Below are positions 52,042-61,777 of a stretch of DNA of 64,000 nt, in pieces. The stretch is from Limibacillus halophilus (GTDB taxonomy: Bacteria > Pseudomonadota > Alphaproteobacteria > Kiloniellales > CECT-8803). Numbering within the stretch: position 1 is the stretch's first letter; the number at the start of each line of letters is the position of its first letter. The notes under the pieces were generated by a model, which saw nothing but the letters and a program-made list of their open reading frames with translations, ran no database searches and had not been told where the DNA came from. The translations under genes and the position numbers were made by a program. The stretch is taken from NCBI RefSeq assembly GCF_014191775.1, contig NZ_JACHXA010000006.1, positions 124,001 through 188,000 on the forward strand, in the 5' to 3' direction.

Positions 52042-52925
52042 TACTTTTGCTTTCCTTTACCGGCAGGTTTCTTCTCAATTGCATTAGCCGTCAGCGGTAC
52101 CGCCGCAGCCCCCAGGAACCAACACTGACCGATCCGGGAGTCCTCAAGTGCATTCAGGGCGTCAAATGCCTTATCCGCCTCAGTAACAAAACCCTCGACC
52201 TCTAGCAGGGACAGGGTGCTACCACCGCTTTCAAGATAGGAACGCAACGAAAGCACCTCGAGACCGGCCTTTTGCAACAAATCGCGAAGCCCGCTGCGCG
52301 ATATCTGCTCATGGGTTTCAACAACCAGGAAGCTCGTATCCTCGCCACTGGCCTCTGGCTTAACACGTGAAATAGCAAGGGCTTCGACCTTGTCTTCGCC
52401 GCTGGCCATGCTGCCAAACGGCAGACGGGCGATGATCTTGGGCACGTCGCTTCCGCTGCGTGCCAAGGCTTGCCACCAGGAATCCTGCTCTTCGAGTTGA
52501 GGAAAGGGGAGAACGCCAATCACATGCGGACTTTCGGAAACGTGCTGAAGCACCTGCGCCGCCGAGCCACAGGGGATAAGCCCCGCCAGAGTTCCGTAAT
52601 GGTCGCGGGTGATAGAGCGCAAAATGGGCCCGACATCACCACAAAAATAGGCCACGTCGAAGTGGCCCTGAATCAAGCTGCTCGAAGAAATGATCTCTCG
52701 CCAGATTCGAAGCATGCCGCGCAACGGGAAAGAGCCGCTGTGACGTTCGACGATACGGCGGAGCACCTGTGCCTCACGGCCAGGCCGCGTTACCGGCCCC
52801 TTACCCTTGTGCCCAGCAATCCGTTCCACGATTGAAGCACGCTCCATCAGCAGTTTCTGCAGACGTGCATCCACATCGTCGACCTGCTGCCGAAGGTCAT
52901 CCAAGTTATCTTTTTCGTCCGCCAT
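52041..52925 (-). CDS. Chorismate mutase (AroQ) fused to a degenerate prephenate dehydratase/ACT-like region
   Basis: This 294-residue protein starts at the ATG at 52925. Residues 1-90 are a helical AroQ chorismate mutase (LDDLRQQVDDVDARLQKLLMERASIVERI, then a Lys-containing HKGKG and a later REIISSS), as at the N-terminus of P-proteins. The following 100 residues keep the outline of a dehydratase lobe (FDVAYFCGDVGPILRSITRDHYG, GVLPFPQ) but the catalytic TRF triplet is not visible. The last 80 residues (SFLVVETHEQISRSGLRDLLQKAGLEV) are ACT-like. A separate intact pheA lies at 58603, so only mutase activity and perhaps effector binding are expected here. Confidence 0.75.
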   Translation of the reverse strand: MADEKDNLDDLRQQVDDVDARLQKLLMERASIVERIAGHKGKGPVTRPGREAQVLRRIVERHSGSFPLRGMLRIWREIISSSSLIQGHFDVAYFCGDVGPILRSITRDHYGTLAGLIPCGSAAQVLQHVSESPHVIGVLPFPQLEEQDSWWQALARSGSDVPKIIARLPFGSMASGEDKVEALAISRVKPEASGEDTSFLVVETHEQISRSGLRDLLQKAGLEVLSLRSYLESGGSTLSLLEVEGFVTEADKAFDALNALEDSRIGQCWFLGAAAVPLTANAIEKKPAGKGKQK

Positions 52926-53049
52926 TCCTAGACTGCCTCTTGATCGCCAAGCCGCGAGGCGAATTGATAGTCTCTGATACAAGCAAAATCAAAGGGGCAA
53001 TATGCGAAAAACCGCCGCTCCGCCCCCAGACTCGACTTTTCGACTAAGA

Positions 53050-54471
53050 TCAGTAACTGACGAGCACCCGGTACACCAGAACAGATTCACCCTTTGGCGG
53101 GACCTGCAGGTTCCAAAGCAGGCGCGTCGCGGAAACGGCTTCATGAGCCTGGGTCTCTTTCAAAACGCGCGTGTTCGGCGGGTAATCGCCAACCAACTCG
53201 ACCTGAACCGCTTCGTTCTTGGCATTCTTCACCGTGACGGTTTGTTCGGTTTCGAAGGAGCGGTTCGACACCTGCTTGTAGTCGTTCGTTACAGCTTCGG
53301 CCGTGATATCGAAGGCTGCCCCCAGCGTCAGGGTAGCCTCGCCGTTCTCGGCCAGATGATCCTGGCGGGATTCCCCCAACAGCAAGGCGCCGCCTTCAGG
53401 CGATTCTCCGTAGACACGCCAGACACCCGCAGGAAGTGGGCGACCAAGCCCCTCCGATCTTTCGTTTTTCAACAGCATATCAACTGAAGCGTTGACCGGC
53501 CCCAACTTATCTCCCTGCGTTGTTTGCGCGCGCAGCAAGTTCTCAATGCGATAACGCTTGGTGACGGCAACCGAGTTCGCCTCTAGGAAGACGACTTGCT
53601 TTACCGTTCCGGCCGGAAGGCTGACGCGCGATGGCAGCACGTAACGGTGATATTCGCCCGCAGTTTCCTGCTGCGGCATGGCGGCGCGCATGCCAGCACT
53701 CGCATCGCCTGACATCATCTCGAACTGTGCTTTGACAGGCATTGCCGGCTGCGGCCGCACACGGGAAATATCACCCGCCACCAGGCTCACATGGGCATGC
53801 TCATAGCTTTCATCGGTATCATTCCGGAGCGTTGCCTTGGCGACAATGGCAAGGTGTTCCTCGTTGTTGTCCAATTTGGCGACATAGTCGGCAGTCCATG
53901 AGAAACCCTGCGCAAGGTAACCAATCACCGCATCCCCTGCCCCGGCATTCTGTGTATCGAGCCGCACCTCCAAAAGGTCGTTGGCATCCAGGGCGTCCGG
54001 GACACCCGGCAAAAGCACCCTATCGGCCGCTACGATGCGGACTTCCTCACCTATGCGCACCAGCGCGCCACCATCAACCGACAGCAACTCTCCCTCGACA
54101 ATTCGAATGTCGCTATCGTCCCCTTCGGCTGCGATCTCGACCCGTACGTTCTTGCCCACCGAAGCGCGCAGCAGGGCTGCGGGCGTCAAATTGGCCGGGC
54201 GGAAGCTTTGCTCCTGCACGTGAAAGCCCTTTCCTTCGACGAAAAGGCTTTCCGGGATCAGATTTTTACTGATTCCCTCGATCTCAAGGATTGTCTCGCC
54301 TTGTTGCAGCGTTACCGCACGCGCATCGGCGAAGAACGCTAGATTGCTGGTGTAGATCGTCACCGATAGATCTCTTTGGGACGATGGCAGCCGCAACGGC
54401 TCGGCCTGGCCTGATCCGACGCTAGCCAACAAAATTAGGGCGGCTGCAACGCAAGCTCGCGAATTGACCAT
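53050..54471 (-). CDS. Exported DUF4139-family protein
   Basis: This 473-residue protein uses the ATG at 54471, preceded by AAGGGG; a GTG three codons earlier is less likely. It has a signal peptide (cleavage near GQA-EP), a DLSVTIYTSNLAFFADARAV beta-region, a middle domain with VIGYLAQGFSWTADYVAKLDNNEEHLAIVAKATLRNDTDESYEHAHVSLVAGDISR and C-terminal Ig-like strands (FETEQTVTVKNAKNEAVQVELVGDYPPNTRVL). The FSWTADY...N-T-x-x-x-Y-x-x-A-x-V-x-L-VAGD pattern is DUF4139. It is extracytoplasmic, with unknown role, and a single gene. Confidence 0.85.
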   Translation of the reverse strand: MVNSRACVAAALILLASVGSGQAEPLRLPSSQRDLSVTIYTSNLAFFADARAVTLQQGETILEIEGISKNLIPESLFVEGKGFHVQEQSFRPANLTPAALLRASVGKNVRVEIAAEGDDSDIRIVEGELLSVDGGALVRIGEEVRIVAADRVLLPGVPDALDANDLLEVRLDTQNAGAGDAVIGYLAQGFSWTADYVAKLDNNEEHLAIVAKATLRNDTDESYEHAHVSLVAGDISRVRPQPAMPVKAQFEMMSGDASAGMRAAMPQQETAGEYHRYVLPSRVSLPAGTVKQVVFLEANSVAVTKRYRIENLLRAQTTQGDKLGPVNASVDMLLKNERSEGLGRPLPAGVWRVYGESPEGGALLLGESRQDHLAENGEATLTLGAAFDITAEAVTNDYKQVSNRSFETEQTVTVKNAKNEAVQVELVGDYPPNTRVLKETQAHEAVSATRLLWNLQVPPKGESVLVYRVLVSY

Positions 54472-54562
54472 GATCTGCACCCCTTACTTCATAGAAAGAA
54501 AATCCACTATGCGCAGACTCGATTGTAACCGAACCTAGGCTAAGAACATGGCAGGATAAAGA

Positions 54563-55165
54563 TCAAGAAGAGGCGGCTGGACTGCGCGCGCGCATAGCCG
54601 CGGTAAGCGTACCGTCATCCAGATAGTCGAGCTGTCCGCCGACCGGAACGCCATGTGCAAGCCGCGACAGCCTGACATCGCAACCAGCCAGCCTTTCGGC
54701 CAGATAATGGGCCGTGGTTTGGCCATCGACCGTAGCGCCCAGGGCAAAGATCACCTCGACCACCTTTGTGTCGGAGGCACGCTCGACAAGGCTTGCAACA
54801 CGGAGTTCCTCGGGTCCGCGGCCATCAAGCGCCGACAGGGTCCCGCCCAAGACATGGTAGCGCCCCTTGAAAGCGCCGCTACGTTCAAGCGCCCAGAGAT
54901 CCGCTACTTCTTCCACGACACAGATGAGGCTGTCGTCTCGAACAGGATCGACACAAAGGCTGCAGGGGTCTTGGGAATCGAGGTTGCCGCAACGACCGCA
55001 GGACACAACCCGCTCCGCGGTCTGCTGCAACGCCGCGGCCAGTGGCACCAACAGCTGCTCGCGCCGCTCCAACAGCGCCAGCGCCGCCCGGCGCGCGGAT
55101 CGAGGGCCTAGTCCCGGCAAGCGGGCCAAAAGCTGTATCAGCCTCTCGATTTCACCAGCGCTCAC
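54563..55165 (-). CDS. recR: Recombination mediator RecR
   Basis: This 200-residue RecFOR-pathway protein starts at GTG. It has an N-terminal helix-hairpin-helix ([19 protein letters not shown], 14-32), a C4 zinc finger ([16 protein letters not shown], around 57-72) and a Toprim domain with [41 protein letters not shown]. It forms rings that load RecA onto gapped DNA. It follows ybaB by 28 bases in the usual dnaX-ybaB-recR order. Confidence 0.96.
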   Translation of the reverse strand: MSAGEIERLIQLLARLPGLGPRSARRAALALLERREQLLVPLAAALQQTAERVVSCGRCGNLDSQDPCSLCVDPVRDDSLICVVEEVADLWALERSGAFKGRYHVLGGTLSALDGRGPEELRVASLVERASDTKVVEVIFALGATVDGQTTAHYLAERLAGCDVRLSRLAHGVPVGGQLDYLDDGTLTAAMRARSPAASS

Positions 55166-55193
55166 AGCGGTACGAAGCTCCTTCGCCTGAAGC

Positions 55194-55517
55194 TCAAAAC
55201 GGTAATTTAAGGCCGGGAGGAAGCTGCATACCGCCGGTAATTTCCTGCATCTGTTCTTGCACGTAGGCTTCGACTTTCGCCTTCGCGTCGTTTGCTGCGG
55301 CGACGATCAGGTCCTCCAGAACTTCCACGTCATTCGGATCAACCAATGATGGCTCAATGGAGAGATTCCGTAACTCGCCCTTCCCATTCATCGTCACCTG
55401 CACCAACCCACCCCCAGCAACGCCCGTGACTTCCGCGGCCGCCAATTGCTCCTGCATCTCCGCCATCTTGGCCTGCATCTGCTGGGCCTGTTTCATCATC
55501 TGCCCAAGATTCTTCAT
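55194..55517 (-). CDS. ybaB: YbaB/EbfC family nucleoid-associated protein
   Basis: This 107-residue DNA-binding protein begins [26 protein letters not shown], a Met/Gln-rich helix, then [54 protein letters not shown], the family core of the tweezer-like dimer. The C-terminal tail [11 protein letters not shown] is also conserved. Its ATG overlaps the dnaX stop by four bases, so it is translationally coupled. Confidence 0.96.
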   Translation of the reverse strand: MKNLGQMMKQAQQMQAKMAEMQEQLAAAEVTGVAGGGLVQVTMNGKGELRNLSIEPSLVDPNDVEVLEDLIVAAANDAKAKVEAYVQEQMQEITGGMQLPPGLKLPF

Positions 55518-57376
55518 TCCAGATCCTCCCCATCGCCCAGGAAAGCTTCCAGAGCTTCCGGGTCCACTTCCAAATCGTCATCCAACCCTAAATTCGACAG
55601 GGCCTCCTCGACAGCCTCCGTTTCGAGAGAGGCGCCCGTGATCGCGATCAACTTCGCGCCGGGGAACAATTCCTGGACGCTGCGCACCAGGGGCTCCGCC
55701 AGAACCTGACGACGTTCGGCCGCCTCCGCATCGGCGCGTTGCTCAGACAGAGTTGCCTCTCCGGCGGCGCCGGAGACCGTAACCACCCAGCGCATTTGCG
55801 TCCACTCGGTCAAAAAGCGGGATAGGCGTCCGGCCAAATCACGCGGCGCACGCTCACTTGGGCGAATTTCTATACGACCGGGCTCGAAGGCGACAAGATT
55901 TACCTCATTGACCAATAGAGCCGCTAATCGTGGCTCCTTCATCCGGCTACAAAGAGCTGCAACCGCCTCGAAATCCTTGGGAATTTCCGCCTGAGGCGCT
56001 GGCGCTGTAACAGGTTCGAGGGCATCTTCGCCTTGCGGCTCGCTTTCTGAACTGGTCTGCGGCGCCTCCTGCGGTTGCGGCAAGCTGGCGCCACCGCCAC
56101 CGCTACTGACCAACCGGGCGCGGGGGGCATCGCTGCCACCCTCGGGCCCGCCTTTCGTGTTGCCTGGAGCACGGCCTGAAGTGTCGTTCTGGCCCACCAA
56201 GCGCTTTACCAGATCGCCCGGTGGCGGCAGGTCGCTGATATGGGCCAAGCGAATCAATACCATCTCGGCGGCGCTAAGCGGCGCCGGAGCGAACTGGGTT
56301 TCCTGCAATCCCTTCAGCAGTATCTGCCAAGCGCGCGACAGAACCGGCATCGAAAGCGCTTCAGCCATGGCCCGGCCCCGAACGCGCTCTGCCTCCGGCA
56401 ATCCGGCTTCCGCCGCATTCTGCGGAATAAGCTTTGCCCGGGTCAGCCAGTGAGTCAGCTCAAGAAGGTCTTGCAAAACCACAGCAGGATCAGCGCCCTT
56501 GGCATGTAGGTCGCCCATCACCGCCAAAGCTTCTTGAATGCGGCCGCCCATGAGGTGATCCAGCAAATCGAATATCTGGGAGCGATCGGCTAACCCCAGC
56601 ATCTCCCGCACCAGTTCGCTCTCCACCTTTCCGCCGCCCAGCGCGATGGCTTGATCGAGCAGCGATAGCCCATCTCGGACCGAGCCGTCAGCGGCGCGAG
56701 CGATCATGGCAATCGCCAAGTCATCGGCTGACACCTTCTCGCGCGCCAACAGGCCTTGGAAATGCGTGACCAGCTCCACTTGATCGACGCGGCGTAGATC
56801 AAAGCGTTGGCATCGCGAGAGAACGGTGACGGGAACCTTGCGAATTTCCGTCGTAGCAAAGACGAAAACCACGTGCTCAGGCGGCTCTTCAAGGGTCTTC
56901 AACAGCGCGTTGAACGCGCTGGTTGAGAGCATGTGCACCTCGTCGATGATATAGACCTTGTAACGCGCGGAAACCGGACGGTACCGCACACCGTCGAGCA
57001 GTTCGCGCATATCGTCGACGCCGGTGCGGCTGGCCGCATCCATCTCTATCACATCAACATCGCGGTCCTCGGCTATGGCCTTACAATGATCGCAAACGCC
57101 GCAGGGCGCCGCCGTGGCCTGCCCGCTACCGTCCTGACCGATGCAATTGAGGGCTTTGGCCAGAATCCGCGCGGTGGTGGTCTTGCCGACACCACGCACA
57201 CCGGTCAATACGAAAGCATGCGCCAAACGCCCGCCGTTGATGGCGTTGGTCAAGGTGCGCACCAACGCCTCCTGGCCGATCAGCTCGGAGAAATTACTGG
57301 GCCGATACTTGCGTGCCAGGACTCGATAAGGCGCCTGGGGCGCGGTGTCGGTCCTGTCGGCGGTTTGATCGGTCAT
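55514..57376 (-). CDS. dnaX: DNA polymerase III subunit gamma/tau
   Basis: This 620-residue clamp-loader subunit carries Walker [14 protein letters not shown] (near residue 60), a zinc module (CIGQ...CGVCDHC), Walker [11 protein letters not shown], the SRC sensor ([10 protein letters not shown]) and a Pro/Gly/Glu-rich linker (about 390-450) leading to the tau C-terminal domain that contacts polymerase and helicase. Length is usual for alphaproteobacteria. No slippery AAAAAAG site was noticed, so a shorter gamma form may not be made by frameshifting. The SRP RNA gene lies just upstream. Confidence 0.95.
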   Translation of the reverse strand: MTDQTADRTDTAPQAPYRVLARKYRPSNFSELIGQEALVRTLTNAINGGRLAHAFVLTGVRGVGKTTTARILAKALNCIGQDGSGQATAAPCGVCDHCKAIAEDRDVDVIEMDAASRTGVDDMRELLDGVRYRPVSARYKVYIIDEVHMLSTSAFNALLKTLEEPPEHVVFVFATTEIRKVPVTVLSRCQRFDLRRVDQVELVTHFQGLLAREKVSADDLAIAMIARAADGSVRDGLSLLDQAIALGGGKVESELVREMLGLADRSQIFDLLDHLMGGRIQEALAVMGDLHAKGADPAVVLQDLLELTHWLTRAKLIPQNAAEAGLPEAERVRGRAMAEALSMPVLSRAWQILLKGLQETQFAPAPLSAAEMVLIRLAHISDLPPPGDLVKRLVGQNDTSGRAPGNTKGGPEGGSDAPRARLVSSGGGGASLPQPQEAPQTSSESEPQGEDALEPVTAPAPQAEIPKDFEAVAALCSRMKEPRLAALLVNEVNLVAFEPGRIEIRPSERAPRDLAGRLSRFLTEWTQMRWVVTVSGAAGEATLSEQRADAEAAERRQVLAEPLVRSVQELFPGAKLIAITGASLETEAVEEALSNLGLDDDLEVDPEALEAFLGDGEDLE

Positions 57377-57435
57377 AGATGCTTGGGGCTGTTGCGGGAA
57401 TTACGACCTCGCCGTCACGGTCTCATGACCGCAAT

Positions 57436-57537
57436 GGGGTGGGAGGCTGGACAGACGACCCGAGCCGAACTCGTTACGGCTGCTTCCTTCCGGACCTGAC
57501 CGGGTTGGCGAGGGACTCGTCCGCCGCCAGCCACCCA
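57436..57537 (-). ncRNA. ffs: Signal recognition particle 4.5S RNA
   Basis: On the minus strand the diagnostic apical loop GGTCAGGTCCGGAAGGAAGC is followed by AGCCGTAACGAG, the invariant SRP domain IV sequence that binds Ffh. The ends GGGTGGCTGG (near 57537) and CCAGCCTCCCACC (near 57440) pair to close an RNA of about 100 bases. The position directly before dnaX is typical of alphaproteobacteria. Exact ends are estimated from the pairing. Confidence 0.95.
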
Positions 57538-57542
57538 AGCCC

Positions 57543-57573
57543 ACTATAGCCACAGAAAGGGCGCTTGGGGCAA
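57543..57573 (-). promoter_or_regulatory. Promoter of the SRP RNA gene
   Basis: On the minus strand TATAGT (57548-57543) lies six bases before the predicted RNA 5' end, a near-consensus -10. TTGCCC (57573-57568) is a possible -35 at a long 19-base spacing. Confidence 0.5.
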
Positions 57574-57647
57574 GGGTAAAGCGGCGCAAAAATCCTATGT
57601 CATCAGTTCCCGTTGCCAGACTCTGAGGAAAGGGGCAGTTTAGCGTC

Positions 57648-58574
57648 ATGGCACGGAGCAATTTCTATAGCGGCGGCGGGTTGGACCGCGCAGAACTTCT
57701 GCGCCGCGATCCGGCATGGATAACCCTGGCGATTCGGACCGGCCGGCTGCGGCTGGTACCGGTGTGGCGCAACCACAACCTTGTTTCAAATCCGGAAGCC
57801 CCTCGGCCTCTGTTTCTGGATAGTCTGGATCAGATGGAACGCTTGCTGGCGAGCGGTCATGAGCCTTTCCTCCTGGGACATCGCGAAGAAGTAACCTTCG
57901 CCGCGCTCGATCTCAGTCAGTACGACGATCCGAGCGATGTCACCGTCATTGAAGCCCTGGGTGAAGCCAACTTCGAGGATCTGCGGCGGGTCGGACCGCT
58001 GCTCGATCGTTGGGAGGGGTCGCTGCTGGCCTATGCGCGCGGCCTGTGCTGGTGGCACCAGCGGCATGGGTACTGCGGGGTTTGTGGCTCGCCCACACGA
58101 TCAGAGAATGCCGGACACCAGCGGCGCTGCACCAATGAGGGGTGCAGCGCGCTGCATTTCCCGCGCACCGATCCCGCCGTCATCATGTTGGTGCACGACG
58201 GCGAGCGCTGCGTCCTGGGCCGCCAACAAGCTTGGCCGAGCGGCATGCACTCGACATTGGCTGGGTTCGTCGAGCCCGGCGAAAGCCTGGAGGAGGCCGT
58301 CGCCCGCGAGGTGTTCGAGGAAGTCGGCTTGGCGGTAAGCGATGTGGTCTACCACTCGTCCCAGCCCTGGCCTTTTCCCTCCTCCATCATGTTGGGATTT
58401 TTTGCCCGTACGAACGAACACACCCTGAAAATCGATCCCAACGAGTTGGAGAGCGCCGCTTGGTTTACACGGGATGAACTCTTGAACGCCCCGGAAGACG
58501 ACACACTGCGTCTGCCAAGGCGGGATTCCATAGCCCGGCACCTAGTGACAAGCTGGCTGAACGACGACTTTTGA
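57648..58574 (+). CDS. nudC: NAD(H) pyrophosphatase / NAD-cap decapping hydrolase NudC
   Basis: This 308-residue Nudix enzyme cleaves NADH and removes NAD caps from RNA. It has an N-terminal domain (1-130), a C4 zinc ribbon (C143, C146, C161, C166), the Nudix box (206-228, with the REVFEEVG core) and the NudC-specific SQPWPFPSS motif (238-246). All expected metal-binding Glu residues are present. It is divergent from the SRP RNA and convergent with pheA. Confidence 0.95.
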   Translation: MARSNFYSGGGLDRAELLRRDPAWITLAIRTGRLRLVPVWRNHNLVSNPEAPRPLFLDSLDQMERLLASGHEPFLLGHREEVTFAALDLSQYDDPSDVTVIEALGEANFEDLRRVGPLLDRWEGSLLAYARGLCWWHQRHGYCGVCGSPTRSENAGHQRRCTNEGCSALHFPRTDPAVIMLVHDGERCVLGRQQAWPSGMHSTLAGFVEPGESLEEAVAREVFEEVGLAVSDVVYHSSQPWPFPSSIMLGFFARTNEHTLKIDPNELESAAWFTRDELLNAPEDDTLRLPRRDSIARHLVTSWLNDDF

Positions 58575-58602
58575 ACCCACCAAGCGCCGTCGCCTACGCT
58601 GT

Positions 58603-59463
58603 TCAGAATCCCCCGATGCCGTTTTCCTGCCTGCGAAATGGGCTGGCCGGATAAACACCGAGAATCTTCACTTCTCGGGAGAAGAAGCTGAGTTCTTCCA
58701 GGGCCAGCCTCACCGAGCGATTATCAGGGTGACCTTCGATATCGGCATAAAACTGCGCGACATTGAAGGACCCATCCAGGATGTAGCTCTCCAACTTGGT
58801 CAGGTTGACGCCGTTGGTCGCAAAGCCGCCCAACGCCTTGTAAAGCGCCGCCGGAACCGAACGCACGCGGAAGACGAAACTCGTTACGACCGGACCCGTC
58901 TCGGGCTCGGGATGGATTGGATCGCGGGCCATGATTATGAAGCGCGTTGTATTGTGCGCCTCGTCCTCGATGTTGCTGGCCAGCGATTTCAGGCCGTAAA
59001 TCTCGCCCGCCAGCTTGGATGCGATGGCGGCCTCGTTGGGAGACTTCTTCTCCGCGAGTTCGGCAGCGGAACCGGCGGTGTCGGCATGAACGATCGCCTT
59101 CCAGCCTCGCTCCTTGATCATACGCCGGCACTGCGACAGGGCATGAACATGGCTACGTACGATTTTCACATCCTCCAGCGTCACACCCTCCGGCGCCAGG
59201 AGTTGATGTTCGACCTTATGGAAATGTTCGCCGATGATATGCAGGCCTGAGCTTGGCAACAGATGATGGATGTCGGCCACACGCCCGGCACTGGAGTTGT
59301 CGATTGGGATCATAGCGAATTGGGCGTTGTCCGAGACCACCGCGCCAAAGGTATCCTCGAAAGACGAGCAAGGCAGTGTTTCGTAGGCCGGGAAAACCGT
59401 CCGGCAGGCCATGTCGGAGTAAGCACCCGGGACGCCTTGAAAGGCTATTTTTTTCTGCGCCAT
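58603..59463 (-). CDS. pheA: Prephenate dehydratase
   Basis: This 286-residue enzyme makes phenylpyruvate for phenylalanine. FQGVPGAYSDMA (8-19) opens the PDT domain, IPIDNSSAGRV (52-62) and the catalytic TRF triplet (173-175 in NTTRFIIM) are intact, and the C-terminal ACT domain shows SVPAALYKALGGFATNGVNLTKLESY (the GALV/ESRP-type effector site). It has no chorismate mutase domain. The start at 59463 fits the family N-terminus; five more residues are possible. kdsB lies 66 bases upstream on the same strand. Confidence 0.95.
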   Translation of the reverse strand: MAQKKIAFQGVPGAYSDMACRTVFPAYETLPCSSFEDTFGAVVSDNAQFAMIPIDNSSAGRVADIHHLLPSSGLHIIGEHFHKVEHQLLAPEGVTLEDVKIVRSHVHALSQCRRMIKERGWKAIVHADTAGSAAELAEKKSPNEAAIASKLAGEIYGLKSLASNIEDEAHNTTRFIIMARDPIHPEPETGPVVTSFVFRVRSVPAALYKALGGFATNGVNLTKLESYILDGSFNVAQFYADIEGHPDNRSVRLALEELSFFSREVKILGVYPASPFRRQENGIGGF

Positions 59464-59529
59464 CTGCTGGTCTCGCAATTTGCTGATGATAAAGGTCTGG
59501 TCACGCCTAAAAGCCCTGATTCCCGCGCT

Positions 59530-60291
59530 TCAAGTGCGGGCCGAAAGCATCTGCCGGGCGCGCTCCAGGTCGGCCGGAGTATCGACACCCAGTGGTATGG
59601 TGTCAACGCAGGCGACGCCAAGCCGCATGCCAGCTTCCAGGGCCCGTAATTGCTCCAGCTTCTCGCGCTTTTCAAGTGGTGATGGCGGCAAAGACACAAA
59701 ACGATCCAAGGCCTGGCGCCGGTAAGCGTAGATACCGATGTGGTGATAGAGCGGAAGAGCGGTATTGCCTTGGTCCCAAGGTATCGGCGCTCGACTGAAA
59801 TAGAGCGCCTTCGCCTGACGCCCTGGACCTTCGAAAAGACAGGCGATCTTGACCACGTTCGGGTTGGTGCGCTCGGCTTCTTCTTTGATTTCCGCGCAAA
59901 GGGTCGCGATATCCACGCTGGTATCGCTCAGCGGGACCAGGACAGTGCGTAATGCCGCCGAATCCAAAGTCGGAAGGTCGCCTTGGAGATTGACCACGAC
60001 ATTGTGCCTGCGCTCGGGGTCGCAACGTTCCAGGGCCTGATGGATTCGGTCGGACCCGCTGGGCAAATCCGGATCCGTCATAATTGCACGGCCGCCCGCC
60101 GCTTCCACCGCCTCCAGGATTTCCCGATCGCCTGCCGCCACGACAACCGGTCCGACATCCGCCTCTTGAGCGCGCCGCAAAACCTGCACGATCATTGGCA
60201 CCCCTGCAATCTGGGCAAGCGGCTTGCCGGGCAGGCGGCTTGCCGCCATGCGGGCTGGAATTACAACGATCGGGTTTTGGGCCTCGGCCAT
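59530..60291 (-). CDS. kdsB: 3-deoxy-manno-octulosonate cytidylyltransferase
   Basis: This 253-residue enzyme activates KDO to CMP-KDO for LPS inner core synthesis. The ATG at 60291 is preceded by GAGGA; the reading frame is open far upstream but not KdsB-like. [17 protein letters not shown] (10-26) binds CTP, then [45 protein letters not shown] and [11 protein letters not shown], all in family order. It shows that the organism makes LPS. pheA follows on the same transcript. Confidence 0.95.
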   Translation of the reverse strand: MAEAQNPIVVIPARMAASRLPGKPLAQIAGVPMIVQVLRRAQEADVGPVVVAAGDREILEAVEAAGGRAIMTDPDLPSGSDRIHQALERCDPERRHNVVVNLQGDLPTLDSAALRTVLVPLSDTSVDIATLCAEIKEEAERTNPNVVKIACLFEGPGRQAKALYFSRAPIPWDQGNTALPLYHHIGIYAYRRQALDRFVSLPPSPLEKREKLEQLRALEAGMRLGVACVDTIPLGVDTPADLERARQMLSART

Positions 60292-60427
60292 GAAATCCTC
60301 GTCTTTCGGGTTGAAGCGCCACCTTCTATGCTGGCGCTGCGACTCTCTGCCGCGTAAAAAGCCTTCGAACCGAACGCAAACTGTATCTGGCTTTACCGCG
60401 TGCGAAAGGTTAATGAGGGAGGCGGAA

Positions 60428-60447
60428 AGCGAAAAGTGCTTTTCGCT
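60428..60447. repeat. 20-base dyad between kdsB and the cytochrome gene
   Basis: AGCGAAAAG (60428-60436) and CTTTTCGCT (60439-60447) are perfect 9-base arms around a 2-base centre. It lies in the 233-base divergent gap, 78 bases before the cytochrome start. The short centre fits a protein-binding operator better than an RNA hairpin. Confidence 0.45.
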
Positions 60448-60524
60448 GTCCATGCTGTTGATTGCCGGGCGCGCGCGCACTAAAGTCCCGCGCCAACCAT
60501 ACTTGTACATCCAGGGGAAGCGTG

Positions 60525-61574
60525 ATGTCCCTCGAACTGAATAAAATTGCTGCAGCCGTTTTAACGGGAGGCGTAATCGCCATGGCGTCGGGCTTCGCCG
60601 CCCATCTCCTCGTGCCTGAGCACGAACTGGAGGAAAGCGTCTACCACGTTGCCGGTTTGGAATCAGCAACCGATGCAACGGTGGATGAGGGTCCGACCGT
60701 CGATCCGGTCCTGGCTCTGCTCGCCGACGCCAATGTCGAAGACGGCCAGGGTGTCGCCAAGAAATGCACCGCATGTCATACCTTTGAGGAAGGGGGCGCA
60801 AACAAGGTCGGCCCCAATCTCTATGGCATCGTGGGAGCCAAGGTCGGACACAGGGACGACTTTTCTTATTCCGATGGACTGCTCGGCTCCGCGAGCGAAA
60901 CCTGGACTTATGAGGCCCTTAGCGCTTTCCTGGCCAATCCGAAGGATTACGCCCCCGGCACCAAAATGAGCTTTGCCGGAATCAGCAAGCCGGCCGACCG
61001 AGCAGCTCTCATCGCCTATCTGCGCAGCTTGAGCGCGTCGCCCCTGCCGTTGCCGAGCCCGGAGGAAAGCAATGCCTCCGCCGCGCCGGCCGAGGGTGCC
61101 GCCAGCACTGTAGCCGAGGCCGCGAGTGATGCCGCCAGTGCCGTCGCAGAGGCTGCGGGTAGCGCGGTAGGCGCTGTCACGGATGCCGCCGAGGCCGTGG
61201 CGGGTGCGGCGGCCGTGACTGCCCTGATGATCACCGGTGATGCCGAGAACGGGCAGAAGGTCGCGCGCAAGTGCGCCGCTTGTCATTCATTTGACGAGGG
61301 CGGACCCAACAAGGTCGGGCCGAATCTTTACGGCGTGGTCGGCGCGGACATCGCGAACCACGAGGGCTATCGCTACTCTGACGCGCTGGCCGCCAAGGAA
61401 GGTGCTTGGGATTTCGGCAGTCTCGATAGCTACCTCAAGAGCCCCAAGGAATTTGCACCCGGCACAAAGATGACATTCGCCGGGATCAGCAATGACCAGG
61501 ACCGCGCCGATTTGATCCTTTATCTGCGGTCTCTGTCGGCCTCTCCGGCCCCCTTGCCGGAGAAGGATTCCTAA
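60525..61574 (+). CDS. Membrane-anchored tandem dihaem cytochrome c (c552/CycM-like duplicated)
   Basis: This 349-residue protein has an uncleaved N-terminal anchor (about 8-28) and two class I cytochrome c domains. Domain 1 has C81-x2-C84-H85 with M148 as the likely axial ligand; domain 2 has C250-x2-C253-H254 with M316. The domains are plainly duplicates (GPNLYG, APGTKMxFAGIS and YLRSLSASP occur in both). They are joined by an Ala/Glu/Ser-rich linker (178-236). Single-domain relatives next to kdsB-pheA act as c552/c1-to-oxidase shuttles in alphaproteobacteria; the fused form could span two partners. GTG at 60522 is an alternative start. Confidence 0.88.
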   Translation: MSLELNKIAAAVLTGGVIAMASGFAAHLLVPEHELEESVYHVAGLESATDATVDEGPTVDPVLALLADANVEDGQGVAKKCTACHTFEEGGANKVGPNLYGIVGAKVGHRDDFSYSDGLLGSASETWTYEALSAFLANPKDYAPGTKMSFAGISKPADRAALIAYLRSLSASPLPLPSPEESNASAAPAEGAASTVAEAASDAASAVAEAAGSAVGAVTDAAEAVAGAAAVTALMITGDAENGQKVARKCAACHSFDEGGPNKVGPNLYGVVGADIANHEGYRYSDALAAKEGAWDFGSLDSYLKSPKEFAPGTKMTFAGISNDQDRADLILYLRSLSASPAPLPEKDS

Positions 61575-61645
61575 TAGAGGACACCCGCCTCGGACCTGTC
61601 TCAAGGACTATGGCTCGAGGAGTCACGTGCCGTTGAAGAATGAGG

Positions 61646-61681
61646 AAATTGGGGCCGAATCGAATCGGCCCCAATTTTTTT
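61646..61681 (+). terminator. Strong intrinsic terminator after the cytochrome gene
   Basis: A perfect 13-bp stem (61646-61658 with 65-77 of the same hundred, i.e. 61665-61677) with a six-base loop ends in a T-run to 61681. It lies 72 bases after the cytochrome stop and about 100 bases before the hisN start. Confidence 0.93.
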
Positions 61682-61777
61682 GCCGCCCCCCGCAAGCCTT
61701 GCTTGCACTTGGTTCGCCCGAGGCCTTGTGGGAATATGCCGTTCCGCTACCGTCCCCTATCATCCAGGAGTTTGCGC

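Noticed and set aside
61255-61270. Possible membrane segment in the Ala-rich linker of the dihaem cytochrome
   Set aside because: The Ala-rich stretch is broken by Glu, Ser and Asp at regular intervals, so it is better read as a flexible or helical linker than a second anchor.
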